Assembly (NCBI GenBank): GCA_037127315.1
Contig: JBBBDQ010001454.1
Coordinates: forward strand, 2,965,001 to 3,029,000
Direction of reading: 5' to 3'
From: Ascarosepion bandense
Taxonomy: Eukaryota; Mollusca; Cephalopoda; Sepiida; Sepiidae
Length of the DNA stretch: 64,000 nucleotides
The notes beneath the pieces were generated by a model, which saw only the letters and a list, made by a program, of their open reading frames with translations, was not told the origin of the DNA and ran no database searches. Position numbers and translations under genes: made by a program. Numbering within the stretch: the first letter of the stretch is position 1; each line of letters starts with the position of its first letter. Positions 42,100 through 53,754 of the stretch are shown piece after piece.

Positions 42100-44110
42100 G
42101 AAAAGAAACTACGAGATTTCAACTATGTTCAGGATAATTACAAGTTCGGTTAATTACGGCCTCCAGAACTCAGTTAATATAGCAGAAAATCAAGCAAACT
42201 TTGATTTCAATTGCAACGGATATGCATTATTAAATCTATTAATCGAGACATCGAGACATTCTTTTGTGATGACGCTTTCCATCTGCAGCGAAATTTTATA
42301 ATCAAAGTCTATCCGGATATTGTCTCGTCTACTCGAGAACATTTATTTCGCCGACATCTTATTTGGCCTCTTTTAACCGGAGAAATTTCTCCTCTATTCC
42401 TTCATCAAGTCATCCACTGGAATTCTCACTCGCAAAAGATGATCATGTAAATCTTTTTATATCAACGGATGAATGATCATAAGAAACGGCCTGATAATAA
42501 TTTTCGTATTGTTCGGTTTCTCCTGGGCTGTCTTGGATGGCGAATATCACTGAGAGGAGGACAGGCAAAGTAGTTAATATACCGTGTAACTTTGGTACCT
42601 ATCATAACACATTCGTTAGCAAGTTCGTTTGAGACATTAATTCGATTCTCACGAGCTGTCCACTATAACTAAGTTTCAATTAGTAAATAAATAAGTATAA
42701 TATGGTACTCAAATTTAGAAAACCATTCCTCTCCTGAAAAGATCTCATTCATCTAACTTATGTATAGGAGTTTGTGATCCAGGATTCAAATCACTCGAAA
42801 AATTACGCTGGTGGTGACTAAAAAGTATTTATTTAGAAAATTCATTAACAAAATCCATTTATAAATATATACCAAAATCCATTAACAAAATCCATTTATC
42901 CATATATGTCAAAGACGGGTGATATATGTACTTAAATAATTATGTCACCTAAAAGAAAGCATTTATTTTACAACGAATAATTATTTTGCAGTATGATAAC
43001 TTTCCTTTTTCACTGCACTGAATTATTTGATGTATAAGTTGGCATATCAACAATTCTGTGGTCTAAAGATGAAAAAAGCAAATTTTAAACCAAATATTTA
43101 TTTTCAACTTAATCTTCCTTGCCATTGTACTTAATTTAGTTATCGTTATTATCACAATTTGCCGTAGAGCCACTTCTCAGCTGAGCACCTGGCCCGGTAA
43201 CTCCACATAACTCCATTTTATACTAATATTTAGAAAGGTATTCATTCATGTGTAGCGTGTCTTAGGCAAGTAGACTTGCCACAGTCCATTTCTCACCAGA
43301 TTAAACCACAGCCGATACCTCTGGCTTGAAGGCACGCCGTGGTCATGGAAACCTGGCTGTTGATTCCATCGTGGAAATCTTCCATCTTGGTGGTTGACTC
43401 CAATAGCTAACTTCCTTTAATTTAGAAGTGGAAAATAATTACATAAATCGAACATTATAAAGTAAAAATTTCCGATTAAATTTTAACCAATAAATCCTTG
43501 TCAGGATTCATAGCATCTTTCAAAAGCCATCTTGTGTCTCTACCTATGCTTTTTCGTCTCAATTGAAAAATATTCTAAATTATGGAAATGATTGTATAAT
43601 TTTCCTGTGAATTAAACATACAGAGATTTAAGATGACATAGAAATAATTGGCTATATCATATACTTCGTGTCTAAGCTGACTACAGTTGTTTTATTGCTT
43701 CATTGTAATGATCAAGTCAAACTGCCTCTGTTTGGCAGTGGAAATTCTATTCTGATCTACACGAATGAACTGTACTAACACGGACACTCATTGATTATGA
43801 TACTGATGATCATAGCCGTCATCAAATAGCCATAAACTGATGAAGAATTTATTAGACGCACTGATGTTATTTATGTGTAGGTATAGAATGCGCTTCTGTA
43901 AAACTAACGAAACTGATTCTATTAGTCGCTGAACGTGCGTTCTTGAGTATATTAGCTCTAACAATAGGTCTGGTCATATTAAGGATCAGTACTTGAATCT
44001 GTTTTTGAATTAGAAATTATATACCAGGGAAGCTTCGTCTTTTGATGGGTGAATAAGATACGGTGTATTGAAATATTTTAGTTCTAAAAACAGCTTAGCC
44101 GATTAAATCA
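42100..44110. other. Unassigned DNA; open frame 42211-42450 of unknown nature
   Basis: A plus-strand frame reads FIIKVYPDIVSSTREHLFRR, HLIWPLLTGEISPLFLHQVI. It has a normal amino-acid mixture and a continuing alternative frame (MNDHKKRPDNNFRIVRFLLG) to about 42540, but I recognise no domain or splice sites. A ~40-bp tandem duplication (TCCATTAACAAAATCCATTTAT) lies at 42845-42900. The rest shows nothing. Confidence 0.4.
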
Positions 44111-44114
44111 ATAC

Positions 44115-44730
44115 GTTCATCTTGCCTAGTTTTCTAAGTAAACTCAAACACTGGTGCAAGCCCCCAACTCAACACTTCGCCGCAAGATCCTGCATATCGA
44201 GAAAAAACCGACCGAGGGGAAAAAAAATTGCTTTTATATATCTTTCTCGTTCTCACACCGACACTGATTACTGGCTAATACCTACCCAGTATCGCTCGTA
44301 TTTAAATTCTGTCAGCGCCAGCCACTCTAAAACAAATTTCCTCTTTCAACAACCAGTTGTGGAAGTGAAATGCAACCACCCTCTGGATCTCTTGTGGGGT
44401 TGACCCGATTCTTCGTTACAATCAATACAGTCTTCTTTTATCGGTTAGACACTTGTATTGTAAAATTTTTATGTTCACTTTGGGTGATTTAGGTCCCCTG
44501 AATGTTTTGCGGTATTTTGGTACATGGCAGATTGAGTGTTGATCGATAAGTTCTTGTAGTGATTGAGAAAAATTGTGAAGTATGTTTGGGTCGTGAATCG
44601 GATTAGCTAGGTATAAGATGGCGTGGACCATCTTGGGCTTTTTTCCCTCGCCCCATTTTGGCCTTGTGCCAAAACTGAGTATTTATTCATATTAAATAAA
44701 TATCGGTTAGGCACTTGTCAAGTCTGCTTT
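44115..44730. repeat. Unidentified repeat-like segment with TATCGGTTAG direct repeats
   Basis: TATCGGTTAGACACTTGTAT (44437) and TATCGGTTAGGCACTTGTCA (44701) are direct repeats about 264 bp apart. The interval (GGTCCCCTGAATGTTTTGCG .. CCATCTTGGGCTTTTTTCCC) has higher complexity than its neighbours and looks like a transposable-element or SINE-like segment, but I cannot name it. Confidence 0.4.
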
Positions 44731-44734
44731 ATCT

Positions 44735-45480
44735 AATATTTATTCAGCTAGACATGTTTAGCTACATTAATTCAAATTACATTTTTAGTCATTCGGCAAT
44801 CAGTAAAAACGATGCCAAAATTTGACAGCCAACTGCTGAAATTACTATTTTGCATCACAATTATAAATGTTACCGAAATTGACCGAAGGAATTTAAATGA
44901 ACTTCGCAGGTATCATTTATTCATGCCATGTCAGAGTAGCTTATTATCAAAATTGGTCATCTTATTTTTTTTATTTCGTGAAGGAAAACCTTTTAAAAAC
45001 AATGTGAACTGAAACAACAGCCTACCATTTCTAACCATAAAGAAGTTGAGCTGCGAAAACCGAAGTTTTCAAAGAGTTTGTTTTGACTGTAACAATCAGC
45101 GATTGGAGGAAATAAAAACATTCTGTTCATTTAATCTAGATTTGTTGTTTTCGCCATCGCAAGCAACAACCTTTTACAAAAGGAGTTCGAAAAAGCTTAC
45201 ACGACAAACAGTGAATTAATAACAACTGACTGCTTTTTTGCTATAGGAACATTTTCACGTAAATAAAGTTCTTGATAAATGCCACTTAGATTAATATATG
45301 CACTTTTCTGTGCTATAATTAATCTAGAACTGGGACACACATACACATTTCTAAACTAAAAGATAAAAGAACGGTTATTACACATATACTAATAGTACCA
45401 GTGAAAGATTCCCGCCTTTTCTGTTTTAATTTTGATTTATTTTCTTCTTTCTTTCTTTGTGTTTCTCATTGAAATCAAAC
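44735..45480. other. Unassigned AT-rich DNA
   Basis: No feature recognised. Confidence 0.5.
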
Positions 45481-45481
45481 A

Positions 45482-45549
45482 GCGTCGTTTAACGTCTTTC
45501 CATGCGATCAAAACAGAACAGTCTATTATTTATGAGGTAATAGCAGAGC

Positions 45550-45617
<68 letters not shown>

Positions 45618-45708
45618 CACCAAACAGCATCTCTGATATGTCGTTTCCGCCTTTCCACGCGATCAACACGGAATTGTTCATTATTTATGAGGTATTGGCA
45701 GGGCGTAA
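45482..45708. repeat. ~68-bp direct repeats flanking a (CT)n array
   Basis: Copy A (45482-45550, CGTCGTTTAACGTCTTTCCA .. TAATAGCAGAGCGT) and copy B (about 45641-45708, GTCGTTTCCGCCTTTCCACG .. TATTGGCAGGGCGT) share CGATCAA, ACGGAA/ACAGAA and ATTATTTATGAGGTA in order. The CT array (about 33 units) at 45550-45614 begins exactly at the end of copy A. Confidence 0.8.
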
Positions 45709-45714
45709 CGTACG

Positions 45715-47005
45715 CACGTGCTAAGTTACCAGGGGTAGAATAAGCAGACTAATTATATGATATGATACCGAGAACAATTGGGTTCATCTGGATCTTGACC
45801 ATACCTTACTGTCTATAATTAACAAATCTGTGTGCTTTCAGTTCAATCTTCCTAGCTCAGTATTCAGCAATGATCTTCGCTTTCAATATGATTAGATTTT
45901 TCAACATGTATTTTTGTTAATCTTTTGTGATTGCTTTTCTATAATTTATTATTATTATTGCATACATCGATCACTAAATTTACTTTTCTATTTGTTTAAT
46001 TATAGCTTAATTTATTAAACCATTATAATTTGTTTAATTCAATCATGATTTGAAATTGGTCGGTCTATACTATTCCTCGTTCAGCCTGATTCTCTATTTG
46101 CCCATAAAATCAACTCATATGTCACTACTTTTGAGAAATAAATATGATGATTAATTATGAAGATTGTTTATATAAATATACATGTCTTTACTTCTACGTG
46201 TGCGTATGTTTATCTACACAGAAAACTTTAGAAGAAAATCTATACGATTATCAGTAGTTGTTTAGTTGTAAGTATCAATTCACCTTAAATTGACAGATGA
46301 ATTTTTGCTTTGATACAAACTGTAAACATACTACGCGACCCTTGCCCACCTTTCTGCCGACCGGATAATGATTATCCTCCACGTTGTATTTCGGTTATCG
46401 ACCTCGTCAGTGTGCACCGAAAGTCGGTAAAGAGCGTGATGAATACTCACGATGTAACTAGATGAAAGACAAACGCCACATTGAGAAATAAGAAGGTGAA
46501 CCCGGTTTCTCATACTATATGCAGATATATATATATTCAGGGCTTTACCTACTGGTCTCGATGGGTAGGTAGGTAATACTTTGAACAACTTCTGCTGTGT
46601 CAGCTCCTCGCCCATTTACACATTCCATTGTGTGGCTGGCAATACAAATTTGACGGCACAGGAACCACACGACAAACAAGTCTGTCTCTCGCCAAGGATG
46701 GGCCAGAATTCTCTCCAATTCGAAACATTACTGTTAATATAGACCGGCACACGGATATAACCTATTCTCGGTTTTATTGCCATTTAATCTCTAAAAACCC
46801 ATCATTCACTCATTTACTTCCCGTTTCCTTTCGAACAAAATGGATGCCGCTTAAAAAATTAGACTTTAAAAAGACTACTTGCTACCTATTAAATAGAAAC
46901 AATTAAAACAGAGATAACACTACAAATTATCTTTCTAAGTGGATGTCTGTGGTATCACACGACGAATCACGTCGATTCGACAGCCGAAAGAAGACAGCAA
47001 AAACA
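45715..47005. other. Unassigned DNA
   Basis: The 46330-46720 stretch has higher G+C and normal complexity but no recognisable domain in any frame. A short perfect palindrome-like GACGAATCACGTCGATTCG lies near 46962. Nothing else was seen. Confidence 0.45.
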
Positions 47006-47009
47006 TAAT

Positions 47010-47385
47010 CAAATTTTGGAGATTGTAGTTATCAGGGAAGCAAGTAGACGGAAGGGAGTTTCCCAGGCGGGAAATGCGAGAAAAGAAACTGTTAGAGTAG
47101 AAGCGTCGGTTACATTTGACTATTTTTACGGCAAAAGAGTGGTACCTAGTTGGTAATTTATTAGCACGAGTAAATTAATGTGGTCGGGGTAGCAGGGCAA
47201 AAAGCTCGTAAGAGCAGAAGCCGTGATAATATTTGTAGATAAGACAGAGGGAAGCCACATCCTATAAGTGAGAAAGTAACTGAAGTCGAGCTGCCATATC
47301 GGGATCGATTACATTGCAGATCCTCTTTTGAATTTTGTCAAGGACTCCGAATCGAATGGCAGGAACATCCGACCAGATACAGTTT
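47010..47385 (-). pseudogene. Jockey/CR1-type LINE C-terminal fragment
   Basis: The plus-strand text TTGGAGATTGTAGTTATCAG, GAAGCAAGTAGACGGAAGG, GAGAAAAGAAACTGTTAGAG and CGGGATCGATTACATTGCAG parallels 3720-4060 of the LINE copy 2 (also antisense). Read minus it gives the C-N-V-I-D-P-D, S-L-C-L-I-Y-K-Y-Y-H-G-F-C and S-F-F-S-R-I-S-x-L-G blocks in broken frames. Confidence 0.75.
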
Positions 47386-47679
47386 ACATCATTCAATGCA
47401 CGTATTTAAACGTATGTCTAATTGTGGCGGTGGCTGTTTGCTTTATATGGATTTGCATAATTATATATTTCTCGTTAATAGAAAAACATATTTGTATATA
47501 CTGTTTCAATAACTACTTGATTTAGCAGGATGAAACTTAGTCTGACACAAGGCCAGTACAAATACTGATAATTAACGAAAGTTGATGAAGAAAGATGGTG
47601 TATCGTTATTTGTGACAAAAATTAAAACCCACTACCTTACATACGAAACCACGTTTCAAATAAAACTCTTAATATTGCC

Positions 47680-47880
47680 TGCATGTACAGGTGGTGTAAT
47701 GCATAAAGGACGGGAATTAAAAATCAGAAAGAGGGTCGAGTCCCCACCTACACACCTCTTCTCCATTCAGATAGGGATTAATTGGTATGACGAGTGTCAG
47801 TTAGTATCTCAAAAATACTTTCAATCTAAAAATATTTCCTGGCTTTAAATAACCTGTAAAAGAATAATAAGTCAGAAAAC
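47680..47880 (+). repeat. SINE body/tail fragment related to the 5S-headed family
   Basis: CAGGTGGTGTAATGCATAAA (box A-like), GGGTCGAGTCCCCACC (box B-like), ATAGGGATTAATTGGTATGA and AAAAATATTTCCTGGCTTTA parallel the body and tail of the SINEs at 7.17-7.37 and 30.41-30.64 kb. No 5S-like head is visible upstream. Confidence 0.6.
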
Positions 47881-47884
47881 AAAA

Positions 47885-48160
47885 CAAATCAGTCAAAACC
47901 TAATTCTGCTGGACTCGGTAATGTTGTACCTCAGCTTCAGTCCACGAAACGGAGCTTAGCTAATGTGCTTTGGCTTTTCTTGTCATGAAATTGATTCAAA
48001 CGAAGAATTACTTTTATGAGTGATTCAACACTCAAGCTATGTTATAAATTCCAGTGTATCTAACACAAATGATGACAATGGTAATCTCCTATGCCTCTCG
48101 TTAATTCATCTGACGTCAACCGTTTTGACTTGTAGTCGAGAAAAACGAACCAATCAACTT
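47885..48160. other. Intron 3' of the CNG exon (gene sense)
   Basis: No exon, SINE or LINE motif recognised. Confidence 0.4.
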
Positions 48161-48204
48161 CTCCTATTCAAAACATCGAAAACGAAACGGATGAAATAAT
48201 TCTA

Positions 48205-48210
48205 ACTCAC
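48205..48210 (-). promoter_or_regulatory. Splice donor of the CNG exon
   Basis: TTTCAAG|GTGAGT in gene sense is a near-consensus donor. The split codon begins with G, which fits the Ala (GCN) that follows F-Q in related channels (A-x-K-L-D-G). Confidence 0.9.
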
Positions 48211-49540
48211 CTTGAAAGTCTTTTCTGGCGGCACTAACGCATGAGACGATGTTAGCAATATGTCCCAAGACGGTTGCAAATAATAGTAAACCAAAAATTA
48301 ATTCGAAGATGATGAAGAGGTAAGCTCCAGTAGAACGAGGTGTCGGCAGGTCGCCGATTGTCGTAAGTGTTAAGGTACTCCAGTAGAGGGCGTGCAAATA
48401 CTGTTTCAGAACATCCGACTCGTCTTTGGGAAACTTCCAGTCGGCTGTCGCTTTTTCTATCCTGGAGACAATAATATAATAGAGACAAGCATTCCAGTGA
48501 AACAATGCCAACAAATAGTGCATGAGAGTGGCTGTACGAATAACGTTTGGGTAATTGGTGTGGCGTTCTGTGCGATCAAGAAACATCCAAAATCGGTAAA
48601 CTTTAACTAAACGGAAACCGCGAAGTATCGAACAAAATCCGATCGAGAGGTAGAGAAAGTCTAACGGTAGGAGGCATAAACAATCGATATAAAATCTTGT
48701 CGTGTTCATGTAATGAATTCTCAGTTTTGTAGCGTCTGTCTGTAAAACTCCTTCATCGAGAAATCCTGTGCGAAAATGAAAAGCAATGTCCAGGATGTAT
48801 AGAAAATCGGCCGTATAGTCCAAGGTAAACCACAGGTAAGTAGTATCTGCGCGTATTTCCTGAAAGGCAAAGCGATAGATAAGAACCCAGAAATTGTAGA
48901 GAAAGGCAACGCTAACCACTGCTGACCACCAGTAGGAGAGACGGCCGGACGGATCAAACACGAATGTCCACTTGCATCCGTCCTTATCTGTATTGTTGGT
49001 TGAGGTTTCGATACGGTCTTGCTGTCGGTGTCTTTTGTTACCAAATATCTGGCTTATTTCTTTCTTACGCTGCCTACGTATTTCACGTGTGGTAACTGGC
49101 TCGGTGGGTCGAATCTTTCGCATCAAGGCGAAATCTTCCCCAGACGGCCTTTTCCGTTGTTTGACCTTTTCGATGCGGTTGCTTACAATGTCCAAAAGGC
49201 TCTGTTTCGACGTCGATTTACAGGAGGTCTGCTCGACTATTTTGTTCGAGTAGACAGGTGACGGTAATGAGATCTGCGAACTGAGACGTTCGCCTATGAG
49301 TTTAGTGCGATCGGACGACGATTGGAAAACCCCGACGCCCGGTAGCACCCGAGGTCCGTTTACTGTAACGCTGACTCCTTGTTCGACGTCTAGGTCCCCG
49401 ACTTTCTTCTCTGGAATATTATCGCGACTGATAATGGAGACCTCCTCCAGCTCATCATCTGTCTGTTCGCGGGCGCATGGGGTGTACTTTACGGCCAAAT
49501 TGGTATCACTCTTTCTTCTTGTGATCAGGACACTTGACAT
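48211..49540 (-). CDS. Cyclic nucleotide-gated channel subunit, start-codon exon (TM and pore region)
   Basis: This exon encodes the first 443 residues of a CNG cation channel subunit of the plasma membrane, which opens on binding cAMP or cGMP in sensory signalling. The first ~190 residues are a basic, poorly conserved cytoplasmic N-terminus (for example REIRRQRKK near 152). Then follow WTFVFDPSGRLSYWW before S1 (about 203-225), S2 (237-256), S3 (282-300), an S4 with spaced Arg/Lys (RGFRLVKVYRFW, 307-318), S5 with HWNACLYY (348-355), the pore YWSTLTLTTIGDLPTP (386-401), S6 (404-428) and the start of the C-linker (SAARKDFQ, 436-443). Family CNGA subunits have Glu after T-I-G; here it is Asp397, as in CNGA4 and, from memory, invertebrate CNG-like subunits. 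The exon ends at 48211 with phase 1 (a lone G), followed by donor GTGAGT. The start ATG at 49540 has G at -3 and an in-frame TAG three codons upstream, which fixes the N-terminus. The C-linker and nucleotide-binding exons were not found in the window. Subunit type is inferred. Confidence 0.95.
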
Positions 49541-49620
49541 TTCGTGCTAACGACTAGCCTCGGCATTATAAGAGGGCCAACTGTTTCCTGTTTCAGTCTT
49601 AAAATTTGATGTCCGTAAGT
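49541..49620 (-). promoter_or_regulatory. Probable 5' untranslated region of the CNG gene
   Basis: The sequence directly upstream of the ATG (gene sense ..GGCTAGTCGTTAGCACGAA) has an in-frame stop and normal complexity. A transcription start or upstream exon border cannot be fixed from sequence alone. Confidence 0.4.
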
Positions 49621-49624
49621 GTGA

Positions 49625-50989
49625 CTGCATATATATTTGTAATTCTCTCTGTGTGGGTGAGTTGTGTGTACGTGTTTGTATGTGTATGTATTTGTACTTG
49701 ATTTATATAATTATGCAGATAAATAAATAAAATATATGTGTGTGTAAATATCTGGCCTTACTTTGATGTTTATTTGTGTGTGTGTTTTTTTTTTCTTTGC
49801 CAGTGGTCAAATTGGTTTTTGTCATTTTTTTTGTTTCTTATTAATTTCTTGGAAAGTTCTTTGTACGCTGTACGCAAATTCTGTTTCCATTTTTAAATAC
49901 ATTTTTCAATCCAGAACAATCCGAATGACTGTGAAGAGGTAAACGACCATGAGAATTCACTTTGTTTCTTTTGTTATTATTATAACTACACTAAATATTA
50001 AAACATGTTTTATTTCCCCATGCATTTCCGGAGAGAAGGTGTCGCACGTTTTTGTTTTCGGTTTATTTTCCCGCCTTCTTTCTTTTTATTCCATCAGCCA
50101 AGTGCATGCATGCGTATTTACGTGCCGTTATAAAGAAGTAATCTCTCTGCGTTTGTAGAGAAAACAGCAGAATTTGCCGAAATGTTGACTCTCTCGATTT
50201 GTTGGTTGTTTTGTTTTCCCAAGTATAGCATTCAAATCTTTTATGATTATTTTTCTTTAAAACAATTCTAAAACCTTAATTTTAACTGCAGCCTTTTCTT
50301 TTCTATATTTTCCTACCTTTTTAAGTAGAAACTTTTTATCCCTAAAGTTGTTCAAATACTTTTATATGGCTACCTCTAGAAAGAATATTTATTTTATGCC
50401 ACTGTGTATATGCATGTGTGTGTTCTTGTGTGTCCTATACGACAATATGCTTGCTGATGTAATTTTGAAAAAGTGTTTATAACAATATAGGTATTTTTTT
50501 TTTACATTAATTCTTTTTGGACGTAAGTGATTGTCTTCCTTTCTTTCTTTCTTTTTTGCATTTTTTTTTTTTACCAGGTGTTTCTTTTTTTTTTTTTAAT
50601 TCGTTTGTCTTACGCTTAAAAAAACGACGTAGCCGTTTCTCTTGTCATCTTTTAAAAAAAAAGAAAAAGAGGACAATAACTGGGACAATAGTTGTAGGCT
50701 GAAAATATAGTAACGTTCGATTAGCACCTTTTTGTAAAATCATAACCTAATGATTGGACAGAAAACCACGTGACTTTATCAGCGAACAACTCTTTTCAAT
50801 ATAACAAAATAAGGGGAATCCTTAGTCGCCAGCTGCGGTTATATACCTTGACTAGTCTGGTTTTTTCTTCTTTCTTTTTTCTTTTTTTTTTTTTCTTCTT
50901 TTATTCTTGCGGTCTCGTTATTTATCACACGGTATATGAACATATATATATGCATATATGCATATATATATGTAGCTAAATAGAAATAT

Positions 50990-50990
<1 letters not shown>
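49625..50990. other. Unassigned T-rich and TG-rich DNA upstream of the CNG exon
   Basis: Contains interspersed TGTGTG and poly-T tracts, for example T-runs at 50497-50505, 50556-50572 and 50585-50599. No gene or transposon recognised. Confidence 0.5.

Positions 50991-50991
<1 letters not shown>

Positions 50992-51027
<36 letters not shown>
50992..51027. repeat. (TA)n microsatellite
   Basis: About 18 TA repeats; ATGCATATAT motifs precede it. Confidence 0.95.
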
Positions 51028-51034
<7 letters not shown>

Positions 51035-51235
51035 TTAAATATATATTTTATGTATGAATGCCTGGATGGATGGATGGATGAATGGATTGATATATTTACA
51101 TATAATTGTATCTAATTTGTGGAATTCCAGTAACTAAACGTGTGTATCGCTAAAGTAGAGGTCCTATTGATATGTATGTATATAGAGCACCAGTCAAAGA
51201 GTTTCACTCTCGTTTTCTTAAAACATTTAGTCCCA

Positions 51236-51435
51236 GGCACACATGCACAAACACTCCCCACCAAAAAAACACTCACACATACACACACACACGCACGCAC
51301 ATACACACGGACGCACTCACACAAGCACACATACGAGTATATAGTCAATCACTCAGTGACACGTTTCTTCTCATATAAATAAAACTCACGCACATACACA
51401 CGCACACACTCACACATGCATACATACACACGAAT
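51236..51435. repeat. Imperfect (CA)n-rich tract
   Basis: CACA repeats interrupted by CTCA, GCACGCAC and ATACATAC; both strands give spurious Thr-His or Cys-Val frames. Confidence 0.85.
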
Positions 51436-51439
51436 AGTT

Positions 51440-53390
51440 TAATACCACTACTAACCTAGCGACTACCTACGAAATCTTGAATGCATTTTCAAAGAAAGAT
51501 GTGGAAGCGTTAAAAAAATATGTCGGGTTTTCATTAACTTTAAACTAACGAAACGAAATATAAATTAGACTAATGAAAAATTCTTCCTCTTTTTTTTTTC
51601 GATCGTAGACTTATTAAAGATAGAGAGACTAGGTTTAAAAGAAAAATAACCTGTGTGTTTTCTTGCAAATATCAGATTTTTCGTAGTTTGTTGCTGTTGT
51701 AAAAAGCGTCTTAATATTGCGCGTATATAGATTTGTTTTTCTCTGTTCGATTTCGCTTGTTCCTTCCATGTAAACATCCAACGTGTGACTCCAATAAAAA
51801 GCCGGTAAATACTATATACACCGGTAACGTGTATAAGAAATGGTCTTGCTATGTGTATTTTTGTTGATTTTTTTCTTTTCTTCTCTCTTTTCTTTCGCTT
51901 TCTTTTTTCCTAGCTTTACGAAATTTTGTTTCCATTAAATAAAATTACTTATATAGAAAATCAAAAAATAAAATAAAATGACAACAATAACTACTACTAT
52001 TTACAAAAACTCCAACCACCAGGGCTACCACCACTACTACAACGGCGGCTTCAGTGTCAAAACGACAAAACTGCGCGCTTGGTGTTACTACTGCTACTAC
52101 TACGGTTTACAAAGCCTCGCTTGGAAAGGCGAGTCTTTTAGGTAACAACTGGCAGTATGATATCTAGCTCTAATGCAACAAGTATAGCAGGGGACATTCT
52201 GTCTTTAAGGAGTGTGTGCATTTGTGTACTTGTAAAATCTAGAGAATCCTTATTGATAGCGATATTACAACAGTTATCAGTGGTGGTCGTAATTGAATTA
52301 TCCCTACATCAAAGTAAATATCGATCTCTGCGCTCTCTCCTTTAATGCTGCTAAAACTAGAGGTGAAGTGACATCACTGGGGAGTGTCGTTATCAGCTTT
52401 TTGGCTTTTGGCTTCTAATAAAAGCATAGATCACAACCACAATAGTAAAACTATAACTACTGACTGATCTATCACCATGATACTAAGACTACTATTTCAG
52501 TATCTAGAGGTAGTCGTACTACAACTACTAGTGTATCTGCAGCTGTTGCGTGTCGTTCGAAAATGCTAGTGTCGTAGAAGTGGCCGTTTTCACCAAGTAG
52601 AGAGTGGTCACAGCAAGGGAACGACACGTATCTGGTTAGCTATTATCTTGTAAGCAGATTGGCTAGTGGATTGACTAGTGAAAAAAAAGCTATTCTGTTG
52701 ACAATGAAAGAAGAGGCAGATGACAATGTGGAGAGAGAAAGAAAAATATTTGAACAAGTAGAAGAAAAGAACGAATGCCAGAATCTAAAAAAAGAACAAT
52801 AATAATAATAATAAACTATCAAAAATTCTATTAAGTAACGAAAAAATGGTAATATAAATGCAGAAAAAAAAGGAAAAACAAACGGAATCGTTTGGAAGCT
52901 AATTTATTGTATTATTATCTGGTTTACTATTATCTGATTATCTCGACAAGGAGATCCGTTTGTGGTTTTGCTAATAAAAAAAGATGAATCTTTTTAACGA
53001 CATCGGAGGTTATTAAACTTATTTTGCGCGCATTCAACCTCGAGTTGTAAGAAGATAAGTGTATTCTATCTTGCCTATACCAAGTTATCTATCTTGCCTA
53101 TACTCAGAATATGGACGAGGGCATTTACTTGTATACATGTATATATGTCAATTGTCAATGCATTCACTATGTTAATGTACACATACATGTGTGTGTGGGG
53201 GTGTGTGCGTCTTGTTGGTCACTGTGTTTGTGTTTGTATATTTGTCTTTGTCAACGCTTTAACATGCGTCAGTATATGATTAAAATGTACGACCGTCTGT
53301 TTATAGGCTTATTTATGTGTGTAAATCCTAAAATCTTTAGTCGTTCTGTATGTGCATGTTTGTGAGTAGTAATGTATATGTGAGTGTCAA
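51440..53390. other. Unassigned DNA with CTA/ACT trinucleotide drift at 51985-52560
   Basis: The 51985-52560 part is enriched in ACT/CTA trinucleotides (ACAACAATAACTACTACTAT, CACTACTACAACGG, TACTACTGCTACTACTACGG), typical of a degraded trinucleotide repeat. No gene recognised. Confidence 0.5.
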
Positions 53391-53392
53391 TA

Positions 53393-53440
53393 TATATATA
53401 TGTGTGTGTGTGTGTGTTTGCGTGTGCGTGTGTGTGTACG

Positions 53441-53471
<31 letters not shown>

Positions 53472-53480
53472 TTATTTATT
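53393..53480. repeat. (TG)n and (TA)n compound microsatellite
   Basis: TATATA, TGTGTG with CGTG interruptions, and then about 13 TA repeats with a TTTA tail. Confidence 0.95.
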
Positions 53481-53682
53481 AATCTGCGTATGAAATTTGC
53501 TTATATGGGCGTGAATGTACACATAATAGAAATCAAAATAATGATTTATCAAAAATTTATTACAGATGAGAATCAATGTGTGTACGAGCGCGCGCGCGCG
53601 TATGTTTTATAGAGAAAATCTGCGTGTGTGTTTGTAAGTGGGTGTATGTTTCATTATAGGATCTAATCTTCGTGTATGTGTG

Positions 53683-53683
<1 letters not shown>

Positions 53684-53749
<66 letters not shown>
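53684..53749. repeat. (TG)n microsatellite
   Basis: About 32 TG repeats. Confidence 0.97.
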
Positions 53750-53751
<2 letters not shown>

Positions 53752-53754
53752 CTA

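Noticed and set aside
43250..43430. More complex patch near 43.3 kb as an exon
   Set aside because: No frame stays open across it with a recognisable motif; it is probably an unidentified repeat.
48164..48210. Continuation of the CNG frame as GELELFHPFRFRCFE
   Set aside because: It is intron read-through after a consensus GTGAGT donor and does not fit the family sequence.
48392..49550. Several plus-strand and alternative minus-strand frames within the CNG exon
   Set aside because: They are shadows of the real CNG frame and have no own domains or splice sites.
50517..50979. Phe-rich membrane protein frames
   Set aside because: Caused by poly-T and TTC tracts.
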